NCBI GenBank assembly: GCA_023101725.1
Contig: JALJCO010001134.1
Coordinates: 310,001 to 374,000 of the forward strand
DNA length: 64,000 nt
Source: Atherinomorus stipes
Lineage: Eukaryota; Chordata; Actinopteri; Atheriniformes; Atherinidae
Direction: 5' to 3'
The position numbers and the translations under genes were made by a program. Below, one piece after another: positions 10,501-20,476 of the stretch; the stretch's first letter is position 1; each line of letters begins with the position of its first letter. The notes under the pieces were generated by a model. That model did no database searches and was not told the origin of the DNA. It worked only from the letters and a program-made list of their open reading frames with translations.

Positions 10501-11456
10501 AACATATGTGTACTTCTAGGAAGAATGGTAAAAAATTTTCCAATAAACACACTCCTAAACCTTGTGGACAGTCTTCCCAGAAAAGTTTAAGCTGTTCCAG
10601 CTGCAAAGGTGGACCAACCTATATTGAACCCTATGGATTAGGAATGGGATGTCACTTAAGTTCATATGTGAGTTAAGGCAGGTTAGACAATACTTTTGGC
10701 AATATAGTGTATTCCTTTGTGTTTTCTTTTTTCCCTCCCTTGTATTTTACATTTTTGTTTCTGTTCTTCCTGTTGTTCCTTAATTGTGAATTAAGTGCCT
10801 GGCTTGAACTTCATTTTCCCTGAAGGAACTTCCTAAGGGGGATTTCAAAGAGGGTAAAATTCTCAGTAATTTACACTTGATATGATCCAAATAGCATCAA
10901 GTGTTTTTATTTTTTACCTCCAGATGCCTGTGAGTTGACGTTCAACCCAAACACAGCCCACAAGAACCTGGTTCTCTCGGACGGGAACAGAAAGGTGACC
11001 TGGGTGGAAGCGGAGCAGCCATATCCTCGTCACACAGAAAGGTTCGATTCCCGCCTGCAGGTGCTGTGTGAACAGGGCCTTCACGAGAGATGCTACTTTG
11101 AGGTGGAGAAGGACGAACCCTTCAGCATCGGGTTGGCATATAAAAGCATTGTCAGGAAGGGGGAGGGTGACGACTGCAAGCTGGGGCGCAATGACAAATC
11201 CTGGTCTCTGAAATGTGCTGATGATGGTTGCTATGCTCGACATGGTGATCAGGAGATCCGTATTACATCTATATGTTCACGCTCCAGTCGTGTAGGAGTG
11301 TATTTGGATTGGGAAGCTGGTGTTCTGTCCTTTTACAAAGCTTCCTCTGACAGTCTCACCCGGCTTCACACCTTCCATGCAAACTTCAGTGAGGCTCTCC
11401 ACCCTGCTGTTGAACTTCACCCTCACACATCTGCTGCCTTCTGTCAGCTGACGTGA
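2754..11456 (+). CDS. Fish NLR gene (FISNA-NACHT-LRR-B30.2), five exons, two frameshifts
   Basis: This belongs to the fish-specific NLRC3-like/NLRP-like family of cytosolic innate-immune sensors. The order is FISNA (2754 to about 3000), NACHT with Walker A GVAGIGKS (3042-3065) and a Walker B-type ILDGLDES stretch (3255-3287), NACHT-associated helices to 4535, two LRR exons, a 47-bp linker exon, and a C-terminal B30.2/SPRY exon. Exons are 2754-4535, 5795-5968, 6108-6281, 6503-6549 and 10924-11456. All junctions are GT-AG and phases match (2,2,2,1). Both LRR exons are exactly 174 bp, the usual unit for this family. The reading frame is broken twice by one extra base in homopolymers (C7 at 3017-3023, A6 at 3652-3657). 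No start codon or N-terminal effector domain was recognised upstream. The family assignment is firm. Whether this copy is functional, a new pseudogene, or carries sequencing errors cannot be settled here. Confidence 0.88.
4536..5794 (+). other. NLR intron 1, contains a tRNA-like SINE
   Basis: Non-coding stretch between the NACHT exon and the first LRR exon. It holds the SINE at 5189-5462 and a run of about 18 T near 5609-5627. No additional LRR exon was seen. Confidence 0.6.
5189..5462 (+). repeat. tRNA-derived SINE
   Basis: The head has an A-box-like TAGCGTAGTGG and, about 45 bases on, a B-box-like GGTACGAGTCC (consensus GGTTCGANTCC), spaced as in a tRNA-type pol III promoter. The 3' part ends with TTGGGATTAATAAAGTAT, the kind of tail shared by fish SINEs and their partner LINEs. 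An internal inverted GAGATGGATGAA repeat lies near 5330-5400. This is not a functional tRNA gene, because no cloverleaf with a 3' stem is evident. Confidence 0.65.
5795..5968 (+). CDS. NLR exon: LRR unit 1 (174 bp)
   Basis: The exon lies between acceptor TGATTTAG and donor GTACCT. It is 58 codons in phase, reading LKDCKMTEEW ... LRDLDLSNNDLKDSGVQIL, a canonical ribonuclease-inhibitor-type leucine-rich repeat. Its first base completes the codon left open by the NACHT exon. LRRs form the ligand-sensing or autoinhibitory solenoid in NLR proteins. Confidence 0.92.
6108..6281 (+). CDS. NLR exon: LRR unit 2 (174 bp)
   Basis: The exon lies between acceptor TTTTCTCAG and donor GTAATC. It is again exactly 174 bp in the same phase as the previous exon. 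It reads MSGCMVTEEGCGHL ... LTELDLSYNHPRESGVKML. Exons of identical length and phase can be gained or lost without breaking frame, and only two are seen in this gene. Confidence 0.92.
   Translation, partial: DVWVYGDRGRLWSSGVGSTGQSLPPDRAGPELQPSTGIRGKDADWAQRRSTIQTQQT
6503..6549 (+). CDS. NLR exon: short linker before B30.2
   Basis: A 47-bp exon lies between TTTTTCCACAG and donor GTAAGT. It reads FDGGGDHRLKPGFKK, the small linker that ends the LRR domain in fish NLR-B30.2 genes. It leaves one base (t), which joins 'at' of the next exon to form the Tyr codon before ACELTF. It was recognised from splice signals and phase. Confidence 0.82.
7590..7835 (+). repeat. RTE-like LINE 3' end
   Basis: Text such as CACTCGGAGAGCACAGACC, GACAGACAGATAGACAAACC and a terminal CCTCCTTGGTGGAGGTAAT matches a common fish retroelement 3' region from memory. 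It is flanked by AT-rich unique sequence. The clade assignment is tentative. Confidence 0.45.
8574..8670. repeat. Simple repeat of AATC/AACC units
   Basis: Alternating AATCAATC and AACCAACC units run for about 100 bases. No coding value. Confidence 0.85.
9156..9520 (-). mobile_element. LINE reverse-transcriptase C-terminal remnant
   Basis: The minus strand reads QNSAARVLTKTRR..HITPIL, RIDFKVLLMVFKCLNGLEP and RSPGSRLLVIQDMRTRRG. This is the conserved C-terminal segment of fish non-LTR retrotransposon ORF2 (Rex1/L2-like, from memory). Only the C-terminal part is open, so it is a truncated dead copy. The preceding stretch, 8690-9155, is probably part of the same repeat block. Confidence 0.75.
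9571..10711 (+). mobile_element. Tc1-like transposon, decayed, with TA target
   Basis: Inverted ends are visible: the left begins TACACTATATTGCCAAAAGT and the right ends CTTTTGGCAATATAGTGTA, with TA at each border. The interior retains Tc1-type text in broken frames: MGR/SQEL-like N-terminal transposase sequence from 9658 (LNIPQSTVSQIIRKWK, the DNA-binding helix-turn-helix) and a DDE-end fragment near 10430-10480 (DPDLNLIEHLWDEL). A stop interrupts at 9874. A G-rich stretch at about 10110-10140 looks like local degradation or a small insertion. It cannot encode active transposase. Confidence 0.88.
10924..11456 (+). CDS. NLR terminal exon: B30.2 (PRY-SPRY) domain
   Basis: The acceptor is TTTTTACCTCCAG; the stop is TGA at 11454-11456. 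The exon encodes a full PRY-SPRY domain of about 177 residues: ACELTFNPNTAHKNLVLSDG at the PRY start, RCYFEVEKD, YKSIVRKGEGDDCKLGRNDK and SWSLKCADDG, then SSRVGVYLDWEAGVLSFYKA near the C-terminus. B30.2 domains mediate protein-protein recognition and are attached to many fish NLRs and TRIMs. The exon is fully open, with no frameshift, unlike the NACHT exon. Confidence 0.92.
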
Positions 11457-11474
11457 ACAAACTTCACTGAATTC

Positions 11475-11480
11475 ATTAAA
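11475..11480 (+). terminator. Candidate poly(A) signal ATTAAA of the NLR gene
   Basis: ATTAAA lies 19 bases after the stop codon, so the 3' UTR would be very short. This is a plausible but unproven signal. Confidence 0.4.
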
Positions 11481-11525
11481 GTTGAGCAGATAAAAATGCA
11501 GATTTGCACAAACATTATCCAACAT

Positions 11526-11665
11526 CCAGCAGCTTCAACTTGTCCAAAATGCTGCAGACCGCTTTTTGACAAGCGCCTCCAGACACACCCACGTCACCCC
11601 GGTTCCCTCCTCCCTGCACTGGCTCCCAGTTCACGACCACATCGAGTTTAAGTTGTTGCTCTAAA
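11526..11665 (+). mobile_element. LINE reverse-transcriptase C-terminal scrap
   Basis: The plus strand reads QLQLVQNAADRFLTSASR, HVTPVPSSLHWLPVHDH and IEFKLLL before a stop. This is the same conserved LINE ORF2 segment as at 9156-9520, but on the opposite strand. The fragment is about 45 codons, directly after the NLR gene. Confidence 0.65.
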
Positions 11666-12210
11666 CCTTCTGAGCTCACAATTGGCGCATTTTCGTCACA
11701 TTGACGTTGTATCCTCCAGCTGTCCTGATGAAGAACAGACCTTGGTATCAGGTTTCAGACATGATCGGTTTCAAGGATGTTAATCCCCGGTTTCGTGTGG
11801 GTGAAAGGGGGGATTTCTGAAAAATGTTTGCGATTTTATTGCAGTTTGTCACCGTGGGGACGGTCCCTTAGGTTAGCTAGGACCAGAAAAGCAAGCAGTG
11901 TGTTTAGTAGTGTTTGCACGGCAGCAGCAATAATAATCACTTTAATAACAAGCAACTTATCGTTCTTATGAAGCATCAATGAGTATGAAGCAGAGAGCAG
12001 GACAAGATGTGTGCATCTTAAACTGACCATCTGGACTGGAAGGTCCATTTGCTATGTGGCGTGTAGAATATGAGACAGATCCGATGGAAACAGCAGAAGA
12101 GCTTCATTTTTCTCAACAACTCAAAGGCTTCGTTTGATTCATAAAGAAATCTGGACTTGTTCCCATTTAGGTTTAAGCAAAAGATTGTTTTCAGCATCAG
12201 CTCTTAACAG
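11666..12210. other. Intergenic, nothing recognised
   Basis: Moderately GC-balanced sequence without a supported exon or repeat identity. Confidence 0.4.
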
Positions 12211-13991
12211 TAGGGCTGGGATGATGCGTCAACATAATCTGTTACGTCGACACAAAAAATATCTTGACGCAAAATATGCGTGTTAATGCATCTTCGGACC
12301 AAAACAAAGATGGCAGCGCCATCTCTAACGCGAGTGGCTCCTCCGAGTTTTCAAACTGTAAGGCAGTGAATTCCCACACTCGTTCATCGTATGTATGGGG
12401 ACGGTAGGGAGGGTGAAACTGAAGCCTCATGAGGCAATGAGATACAACTTCGGTGAGGTCGTCGCCATGTCTTTTAGACATGCGAGACCTGTTTGAGATG
12501 GTCAGCATGAAGCATGAGCTCCATCTCCTGGTTGTGGGTGTGTACTGCAGCTGATGGAAGTGCTGCCGGCAGCTGTCCCGTCTCTTCCCCTGCCAAAGTT
12601 CAGATATTCCAACTGTGGCGTCTGCGTCTGCCGCCCATGACGCGCGTAACGTGCTTCAAACGCTCAAACGTGCGCAATGCGCCGCAGGGTTTTCGACGCC
12701 TCGTCGACACACGTCGGCCATTGACTTTGCATGTAAACCTGACCCCCTTGACGCCCAAATCACGTTTGGTGTGTACGCAGGGTTACCCCCTTTTCCACTG
12801 GCTAAAAAACCAGAACAATCGGCTTTTAATGGCAGTGGGAAAGTCAAATGACTCTGCAGGCGACGCGGGTTAAAACTGCCTTCAGTCGGCTTCGATCGGC
12901 ATGCAGCGGGAACACCAGACCTGGGTTGACCCATGAATTTGACGTGATGATGTTGGACGGTACGTGCCTACATTGTGACATCGCGCCAGTCGTGTCACAT
13001 ATAAAGAACAAAAATAACTCTGCTTCAGCCACAAATTCATGTCGTCTGCGTCCCATCTGAGCTAGAAAATCATCTACTGGTTTTCCTCCATTTTAATGAC
13101 GGTCAAAGGTGCAACAAGAAAGCACGTTGACTACAGACTGACTTCTCTCCATTGTTTACTTTCCTGATTTCTGCCGCATGGCTGACATCATCAATGTTAA
13201 CCCAGTATCCCAGTGTGATGACGTCACCCCACATGCAGGGGTGGAGACAGAGGCCACGCAGCTGGCCAGCAGGTGGTCAGGATAAAAGTGCAGATGATCG
13301 GGTCGATGCGCGTTTGAAAAACCCGTGTGAACCCACTTGTTTCTGTGGGAAAGCAGCTTTACTTAGTAGCTATATAATAAAAGTTACGTTCTCAACATTG
13401 TGTTAGTGTTTTATCTGTCGGTAGTATCCTGGAATCACTTCTGGGATAAATAAAGTAATTTTCATTTCATTTCCAAGTGATTGGAACCCGTATTAAACAT
13501 TGACAGATTGAAAATGAAGATGCACTTTTTCAGGAAACTAGATCCATGTTCAAATGTTAAATACTGAATGTTTATTTAGCTTCATTATTCTTTTTTATTG
13601 GAAAACACTTCATGTATTAGTTTAAAGCCCCAGGTTGACATCACTATATTATTTCAATAACTCACAAGTATTTTAGGTGACTTTTAAAATTATTTTCATG
13701 TAAATGAAAGAATTAAAAGATGCACTTTTTTTAGTCAGCTGTGTTTTTAACATAATTCTTATATTCTGTTAGTTCAGGAAAGACTCCATGACAGTCTGTC
13801 TGCTCCTACTGCCTTTTTTATTCATGCTCTTTTTGAATTTCAGATATGCATAAATTGTTGTCAGTCAATCTATGGGGGGATAATTGATAATCGAATCGAA
13901 CTGAAAAAGTGAATTGTTAGATTAATCGATGCGTCGAAAAAAATAACCGATAGATTAATCGTTGAAAAAATAATTGTTTATCCGAGCCCCA
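12211..13991. mobile_element. hAT-type element, 1.8 kb, perfect 8-bp TSD
   Basis: Identical CTTAACAG copies lie at 12203-12210 and 13992-13999. The ends are TAGGGCTGGGAT on the left and ATCCGAGCCCCA on the right, which are inverted and imperfect. The subterminal region is rich in ATCGAT-like text. No recognisable transposase ORF remains. Internal segments such as GGATAAATAAAGTAATTTTC at 13443-13462 look like a captured LINE/SINE tail, so the interior is probably a mosaic. Confidence 0.78.
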
Positions 13992-13999
13992 CTTAACAG

Positions 14000-15180
14000 A
14001 GAATCCTGGTTAGTCTGGTTGGACCAGTTTACCATCAGTTGTCTGACTGGTAAACTACTGTCGTCTTTACATTTGATACTTTTTATGGTTTATATGGATA
14101 CCGTGTGAAGTGTACAGGTGTGAATAAATATTATCTTTTATTGCTTATTTGTTGGGAAAGTATCTTGCTCATCCTCAGTGACTACATTTCATATTCTCCC
14201 AGACTTCTGCAAGGATTCATCATTAGTAGGATAAGAGATACACATAATTGAGTATATTCACCTTCCCTCCATGCATAATCTGGTCACTGCTTGTTGTTCC
14301 TGTTTTAATCTGTTGGTCACTTTTCTCCATGTTACTCACGTGGTTGAAATTGCTCTGTTGAGTAAAATGAAAATGGAATGAATGAAAAAATAATTCATTA
14401 ATCCCATGAGAGGATATATTTTATAATGGGTCAAAATAAGAAGGCCATAAGAAATTATTCAGACCAGGTGGTATAAATAACACCCCATAATTTTCTCAAT
14501 GACACAAAAAATCTGCTCCAGATAAAAATCCACCTGAAACCTGATTGAATCTCACAAACACGACTGGACCGGAACATAGTTTAACATAGTTCCAACATTC
14601 AGCATCATTTAGCCTTCGTTATGTGAGATGTCTGTGTGTGTAGTCACAGTTTACATAGATATGCTAACTTCTGTCTTTGTGTGTTAAATGTGTGTATTAA
14701 AGATAGATGCCTAGATTAAGATGTTAGCAGTAAATTGCATGTTAATAATACTGTATTCTGTTTTGTGCAGCTGGAAATTGTTGCTTAAGTTTTTGGTTAC
14801 ATGAATAATCCACCATGTAAAAACATTTAAAAAACCACAAAAAAAAAAAAAAAACCTGACAAAAAAAAGAAAAAAAAAAAAGAAAATCCCCAAAACAATA
14901 ATAAAAAAAGAAAAAACAGAAAAAAAAAAGTTGTGTACATGTATAAAATGTATTTTAGTTAAAAGGGTTATTGTTGTTTGTGGACGTTTAGTTTAGTTTT
15001 TGTTTCTCTTTTGTTTCTGGTCTTTGAATCTTAACACATTAGTTATCTTTACTATACCAATTTCAATTTATTTGCATGACGAGACAGTGCTTACATTGCC
15101 AAAGCACATAACAATACAATAATATCAAACATATATAATATTAAACAAATATACAATATCAAACAATATCATTCAAAAAC
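14000..15180. other. AT-rich intergenic stretch with A-rich low complexity
   Basis: No gene. About 14825-14930 is a run of poly-A broken by single G or C bases. About 15050-15170 has ATATAATATTAAAC-like AT-rich text. Confidence 0.5.
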
Positions 15181-15640
15181 AGATTGTTTTGATAGAAAAA
15201 AAGTATTTAAAGGGGAAAAAAAGTTAGGGGGTTTTTCGGGGGTCACCCCTCAGTGGGGGGGAGGAACACCAAAGCCCCCTTTTTGAGGATTGGAGAGAGA
15301 GAGGGGGAGAAGGAAAAAAAAAAAAAAATAAAATTTATATATATAAATAAATAATTTAAAAAAAAAAAATTTATTAAAAATAATTATATCCTAAACCTTT
15401 TTTCCAGTGGTATAGGGCGCAATAGCATATAAAAAAAACAAAAAAGGGGGGCTTTCTGAGAGAGAAAAGAAGAAAAAAAAAAAAGAAAAAAAAAAAATGG
15501 GAGAAAAAGGTTTTTTTTTGTTGTTTTGTTTTTGGAGGGGAGAGAAGAGAGAAAAACAGACGACAAAAAAGGAGGAAGAAGAAAAAAAAAGAAAAAAAAG
15601 AAAAAGAAAAAAAAAAGAAAATTTTTGGACAACGTGTAAT
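15181..15640. repeat. Homopolymer/purine-rich low-complexity block
   Basis: Long runs of A, G and AG with almost no other composition (15310-15375, 15465-15500, 15570-15620), plus G-runs at 15225-15260. The minus strand gives phenylalanine-rich pseudo-ORFs. The texture resembles poorly resolved sequence rather than a biological unit. Confidence 0.7.
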
Positions 15641-17300
15641 ATATCTCTCTATTATTAAAGCAAAATAAGCAGAAAGCAACATGTTATATTTGTGTACTTC
15701 AGAGTTCTGTAGGCTTTTATATGTTAACCTTGTTCATGGACGTTATCAAAAGTTTCCTGAGTGCTTTTATTAATTATTCTTTGTTTTAATCTCTTTTAAT
15801 AGATTCTTTCACTGTATTATATATCAACTAATGCATAAATAAGATTTCTTTTTTTTTACTCAGTTATGTTACCTTTGTTTGCAGGTCACACAGAGATTTT
15901 TTTTATCAGTTTACATCCACTAAACTGGTATGAATAAATAAATTAAACAAGCAATTAATGATGTTCTTAACAATTTGCGATAAGCTACAATTAAAGTTTC
16001 ATCACTGACAAATATTCTAGTAAGTTATGTTTTTGGATTCAAACAACACACTTTATGATGCATTTATCATTAATCATTAATCATTTATCATCACCTTATC
16101 TACAGGTTCACTAAAAAAGTTTCTCTATTTTCCATTAATGACACATTGTGATTCTGCCTTATGTATGAAACGTTAGATAAGTAAATAAGCATTTTCTCAT
16201 GTATTTTGTTTATGCTGCACTAATGAGATTGAATCCCATCTTACGTCACTTTTCATTTTCATCAAGATCAGTGAAAATGGATTTGAGGGGTTATTTAGGA
16301 ATGTAGATTTTGATTTGCATGCAGGCAAAAAGATTTGTGTTGATTTTATGCGACTTGTTAAGATAAAAGTGTGACTTCAGGATCAGAAAAAGAAAAACTG
16401 ATCATTTTTATTTCAAATCCAGTTGATGTGATTTATTTTCATTTAAATGTACATTGATTTCATTTTTCTGCTTTATTGCATGTGTTGTTTTTTGCGCTGT
16501 ATTTTCTGTCTTTCTACCACTATAACGTCAGTCAATAAAGTATAAAATCCTGAAATTTAAAGATTCTTTCATTTGTTTTGTCTATTGTGTCATGTCACAA
16601 TTGTAATTAAATACAAGTGTGAAAGTTTTGCTGTTAATGGTTTAACAGGAAAACTTTAACACTTGTGTTGAAAGATTCCTTTTTCTTTTTTAAAAACAAA
16701 TTACGCAAAAAAAGAGAGAGAAAAAAAACAATCAAAAGTACTATATATATAGTACACATTATATAACACAAAAAGATCCCATATATTCACACTGTACATA
16801 CTTACATGCAAGAGAAAATCATTATTTTAAGTCCTCAACTCTAATCAGTATTTTTGGAAAATGAAATTACATGTTAATTGAACATTAGACGTGATTTAGT
16901 AACAATTTGTGTTTAAGCCTCTTTAGAAATTGACAGCTAGCCAACTTCTTGTGTGCGGTCTTTGCACCACGTGATCGCCTCTTTTTTTAATTAGGAGGAA
17001 CCTCTGTATAAATGGATATTAGATTATTTTTGGCTTGCCTAATAAATAACATTATTTATGTTCCATTGTGATGAACTGGGGCGACATCATGGTAATATGC
17101 AATAATGTGACCCTATTCATCTGCAGGGTCTCTCGGACCAGAACAGTCGGTTTTATTCTTAATTCCAAACTTTTTTTTTTCATATAAAATATGAATCCTG
17201 GCTTTTTAAATGAAAAAACATCTTTAACAAGAATCTTATTTAAGCTATTAAAACAATAGTCAGTAAAATATATAATTCATTTTTATTAAATCATAATTAT
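15641..17300. other. Intergenic, AT-rich, no gene seen
   Basis: No ORF or splice-bounded exon is recognisable. A short palindromic ACTATATATATAGT lies at 16740-16753. Confidence 0.45.
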
Positions 17301-17700
17301 TATTACTTTACTTTATTGTTACAACAATTCAAAGTGCTTTACATAAATTACTAAAAGCATTACACGGGGTGCATGAAGAAAAGATAAAAAGTGATCAGAA
17401 ATTAAAACCAAAAGAGAACATTGGGTCGTAGAAGGGGCAGATTTGAACTATTTAATGAAACTTTATTTTAAATGCAGTTGAGAACAGGTGGGTCTTTAAC
17501 CTGGATTTAAATAAACTAAGGGTTTCAGCTTATATGAAGCTTTCTGGGAGTTTGTTCCAGACATGTGGAGCATAGAAGCTGAACGCAGCTTCTCCATGTC
17601 TGGTTCTGACTCGGAACTGATAAAAGACCGGATCCAGATGACCTGAGGAGTCTGGTGGGTTCATACTGGGTCAAGAGGTCACTGATGACATTTTATGTCC
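17300..17700. repeat. Non-LTR retroelement-like repeat fragment
   Basis: Text such as CAGGTGGGTCTTTAACCTGG, GAGTTTGTTCCAGACATGTG and GACCTGAGGAGTCTGGTGGG is typical of a common fish interspersed repeat (from memory, the antisense of a LINE-type element). No coding frame is kept. Confidence 0.5.
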
Positions 17701-18116
17701 CTCCAGCTTTTAAAAGAAAATGGTGAAGATCCATTTTTATATGAATGGACTATAAGGTGTTTAAAGAAAAAAATCTAATGAGACTTTTCAAAGTGAGTAT
17801 TTGGTCTTTTTATTTGACAATATCTGAAAAAAATGATGAAATGTGACTAAATTATCAGAAGAGCCTTAAAGATTTCTAAGCAGACTTTGAAGTCCTAAAG
17901 GTAACTTAAAATAAAAACAACCCATCAAAACAAGGTTTACAGTTATATATTGCTGACTGAGCTCACGTCCTGATTTTGCACCATGATAATTTTTTGGTCA
18001 AGCAGTGTTTTTGGTTATAATTCTGGGGTAAACTGCAAGTTTTAGTGCCCAATATTTCCTCTTGTGTCAACCTTCTCTTCCTAGAAATGCACGGAAACAA
18101 TATATCTGAGGATGAA

Positions 18117-18259
18117 AGTGGGGGGGGGGGGGGAGAAAGTATTAAAAAAGAAAAAAATTCTCCCTGGTGTCTCTTTATTTTTTTAAATTTTTAAAAATAT
18201 AAAAAAAAAAAAAAAAAGGAAAAAAAAAAAAGAAAGAAAGAGAAAAAACTAAAATCTCC

Positions 18260-18294
<35 letters not shown>

Positions 18295-18325
18295 CAAAAA
18301 AAAAAAAAAAAAAAAAAAATTTTAG
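18117..18325. repeat. Homopolymer block (poly-G then poly-A)
   Basis: A G run of about 14 at 18120-18133 is followed by A-rich text with runs of more than 20 A near 18260-18290 and 18297-18319. As with 15181-15640, this may be a poorly resolved region of the assembly. Confidence 0.7.
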
Positions 18326-19118
18326 TGGAAATTCATAATCTCTGCATTTATAATCCCTCTTAAAAGCACCACCAGCAGCCATATTCTTTTTAGATCAGTT
18401 TACTTACTGCATACATCCCTCTATCCATTCTCTACTGTATCCTGTTTACGGTTGTGGAGAGCCGGAGCTTAGCTGTCATTAGGTGAGAGGCGGGTGAGCA
18501 CATAATGCACACAAACAATAGTAAAAGTACATAAAAAGGTCACAATTTTGAAAAGAAAAACATTAATAGAGTAAAAGCATTTTGGTTTGTTTAATTGCTT
18601 TTCCGTTATATCTCTTTGTGATTTGAGTTTTACTGCAGGGACAGAATGAGGAAGGAGGTTTCCCCCCCATCAGGAAACAGATGGTGAAAATGACAGTTTT
18701 ATGTTGCAGTCTGATGAAAGTTACACCAACTCACCTCACCACAACATACAGCACAAACTAAGGTCATGGTGTAACAGTAATACAGTAAACACAACAGACA
18801 TACAATATATCAGATAAGACAATCTAGCTAGAAGCTGAACAAGGAAACGGATAAATACAAAAAGTACACAAACCAGGTAAAGATATAAAGTGATTGTTAT
18901 GGTGTAAAGAAGTAGATCACACTGTAAAGTGTCTATTACATTAAGTAACTGGTGCATCCTGAGTGCAAAAATATCAATAAACCAGTAAGTACTGGTTGTT
19001 TCTCTGGGAATTCAGCTGTTAAATGTTTTCAGTGCTACATTTGAACAGAAACTGTGCTGTAAAAATGGGAATAAATTGTTTTTTTTCATTTTGTTTTTTG
19101 TGTGTGTGTTTTACTGAG
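18326..19118. other. Intergenic, no gene seen
   Basis: Unremarkable AT-rich DNA with no supported feature. Confidence 0.4.
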
Positions 19119-20476
19119 AAAATTTGCAGTGTATAATAAAATCAAATGTCGATGGCAAAACTTGTTTCTATTGATGTGTGATTGCTTCACTAGAACAGCT
19201 GTTATATGTTTATTTTCTTAGAATGAGTCATTTGTACTTGTTGCCGATGCACATACATGGAGGCTGCCATATTCGTGCCACCATTTTTACTACGGTGTCC
19301 CTGAGTGGACAAAATGTGTGTGAAGTGAGAACCCTCTGAACTTTAAAACTGCTGTACCAGCTTTGATGGGAGTTAGAGACTGTTTGGGATCAGTAATATC
19401 TTAAAGGAATAGTTCACCCTCAGAATGATTTAACTTTATTTTCCACTTACCCTGATGGTGAGCAAGACTCTGGACCACTTTTTTAATATGTCAAATGCAG
19501 CCGGAGATCAGGGCGACTTCTTGTTTCCCCCCAATAGAGTTCACCAGGGTCCGAGCCAAAAAGGTCCATAAAAGTCCACAAAAACTTGTCAATATTCCTC
19601 CATACTGCTCGTCCCATGTAATCCAAGTGTCCTGAGTGGGTGGCGTCCAGAATTTACTTGAAACTACGGCATTCAGTAGATTTTTAGAGTCTAAAAAGGA
19701 GTATTGTTTACGTCCATAAGGCGCGCACATGCGCGGTCACGAAACTACGGCGTTCAGAGCCTACTCTGCCAATAATGCAAGCGTAGAAGAAGAAATTCAC
19801 TGTTTACATTGTGGTAAGAGCGCAAGAGCTCTAAACAAACCGGGACAAACAGAGGAGGGGTTGGATATTGATCTAAAAGAAAGAGAGAAAAAGAGAACGC
19901 CAGTCTCGTCTGCCGTGGCTTCCGTAGTTTCATGAATGCGCATCGGCGTGCTTGCTGGGCATGCAATGGAGTATTGTTTAGACTCTAAAAATATACTAAA
20001 TGACGTTGTTTCTAGTAAATTCTGGACGCTACCCACTCAGGGCACTTGGACTACATGGGACGAGCAGTATGGAGGAATATTGACAAGTTTTTGTGGACTT
20101 TTATGGACCTTTTTGGCTCGGACCCTGGCGAACTCCATTGTGGGGGAACGAGAAGTCGCCCTGATCTCCGGCTGCATTTGACATATTAAAAAAGTGGTCC
20201 AGAGTCTTGCTCACCATCAGGGTAAGTGGAAAATAAAGTTAAATCCTTCTGAGGGTGAACTATTCCTTTAAGAAACATTAGTCACTCATAGTACAGTCAT
20301 AGTTACACCTGAGACCACTGGATCCACTCACAGATGAAAACATCTTTATGTCTGGGAGAATTTTGGCCACTAATGGCCACCGTACATTCACAACATTGCT
20401 TGTAATATGAGGTCATTTGAAAGTCAACCAATCTTGACCACTAGATGTCAGTAATTCTTATGCGTTGTGCCTTTAA
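19119..20476. mobile_element. TTAA-type MITE copy interrupted by a second MITE
   Basis: The two outer parts (about 19119-19400 and 20272-20476) together match the reverse complement of the element at 22888-23416. Shared words include GGAGGCTGCCATATTCGTG, GTGAGAACCCTCTGAAC and TTTTGGCCACTAATGGCC. The right end is CTTTAA at 20471-20476. The intervening 19401-20271 is a separate foldback element inserted at a TTAA. Confidence 0.8.
19401..20271. mobile_element. Long foldback MITE with TTAA target, about 320-bp arms
   Basis: The left end is TTAAAGGAATAGTTCACCC and the right end is its complement, GGGTGAACTATTCCTTTAA. The two arms continue as near-complementary sequence for about 320 bp each (for example GATGGTGAGCAAGAC against GTCTTGCTCACCATC). 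The centre is a CG-containing loop (about 19725-19935). Comparison with the uninterrupted relative at 22888-23416 shows insertion exactly at TTAA, as for piggyBac/Kolobok-type elements. Confidence 0.85.

Larger units (their letters stand above)
6550..10923 (+). other. NLR last intron (4.4 kb), filled with repeats
   Basis: The intron separates the linker exon from the B30.2 exon. It contains a LINE 3'-end-like repeat (about 7590-7835), a tetranucleotide-like (AATC/AACC) tract (8574-8670), a minus-strand LINE reverse-transcriptase remnant (9156-9520) and a decayed Tc1 element (9571-10711). About 6600-7590 and 7836-8570 show no exon-like sequence. Confidence 0.7.

Noticed and set aside
15374..15682. 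Minus-strand phenylalanine-rich ORFs
   Set aside because: They arise from poly-A/AG low-complexity DNA and have no domain.
19729..20181. ORFs inside the foldback element 19401-20271
   Set aside because: They mirror each other across the palindrome arms and have no protein-family signature.
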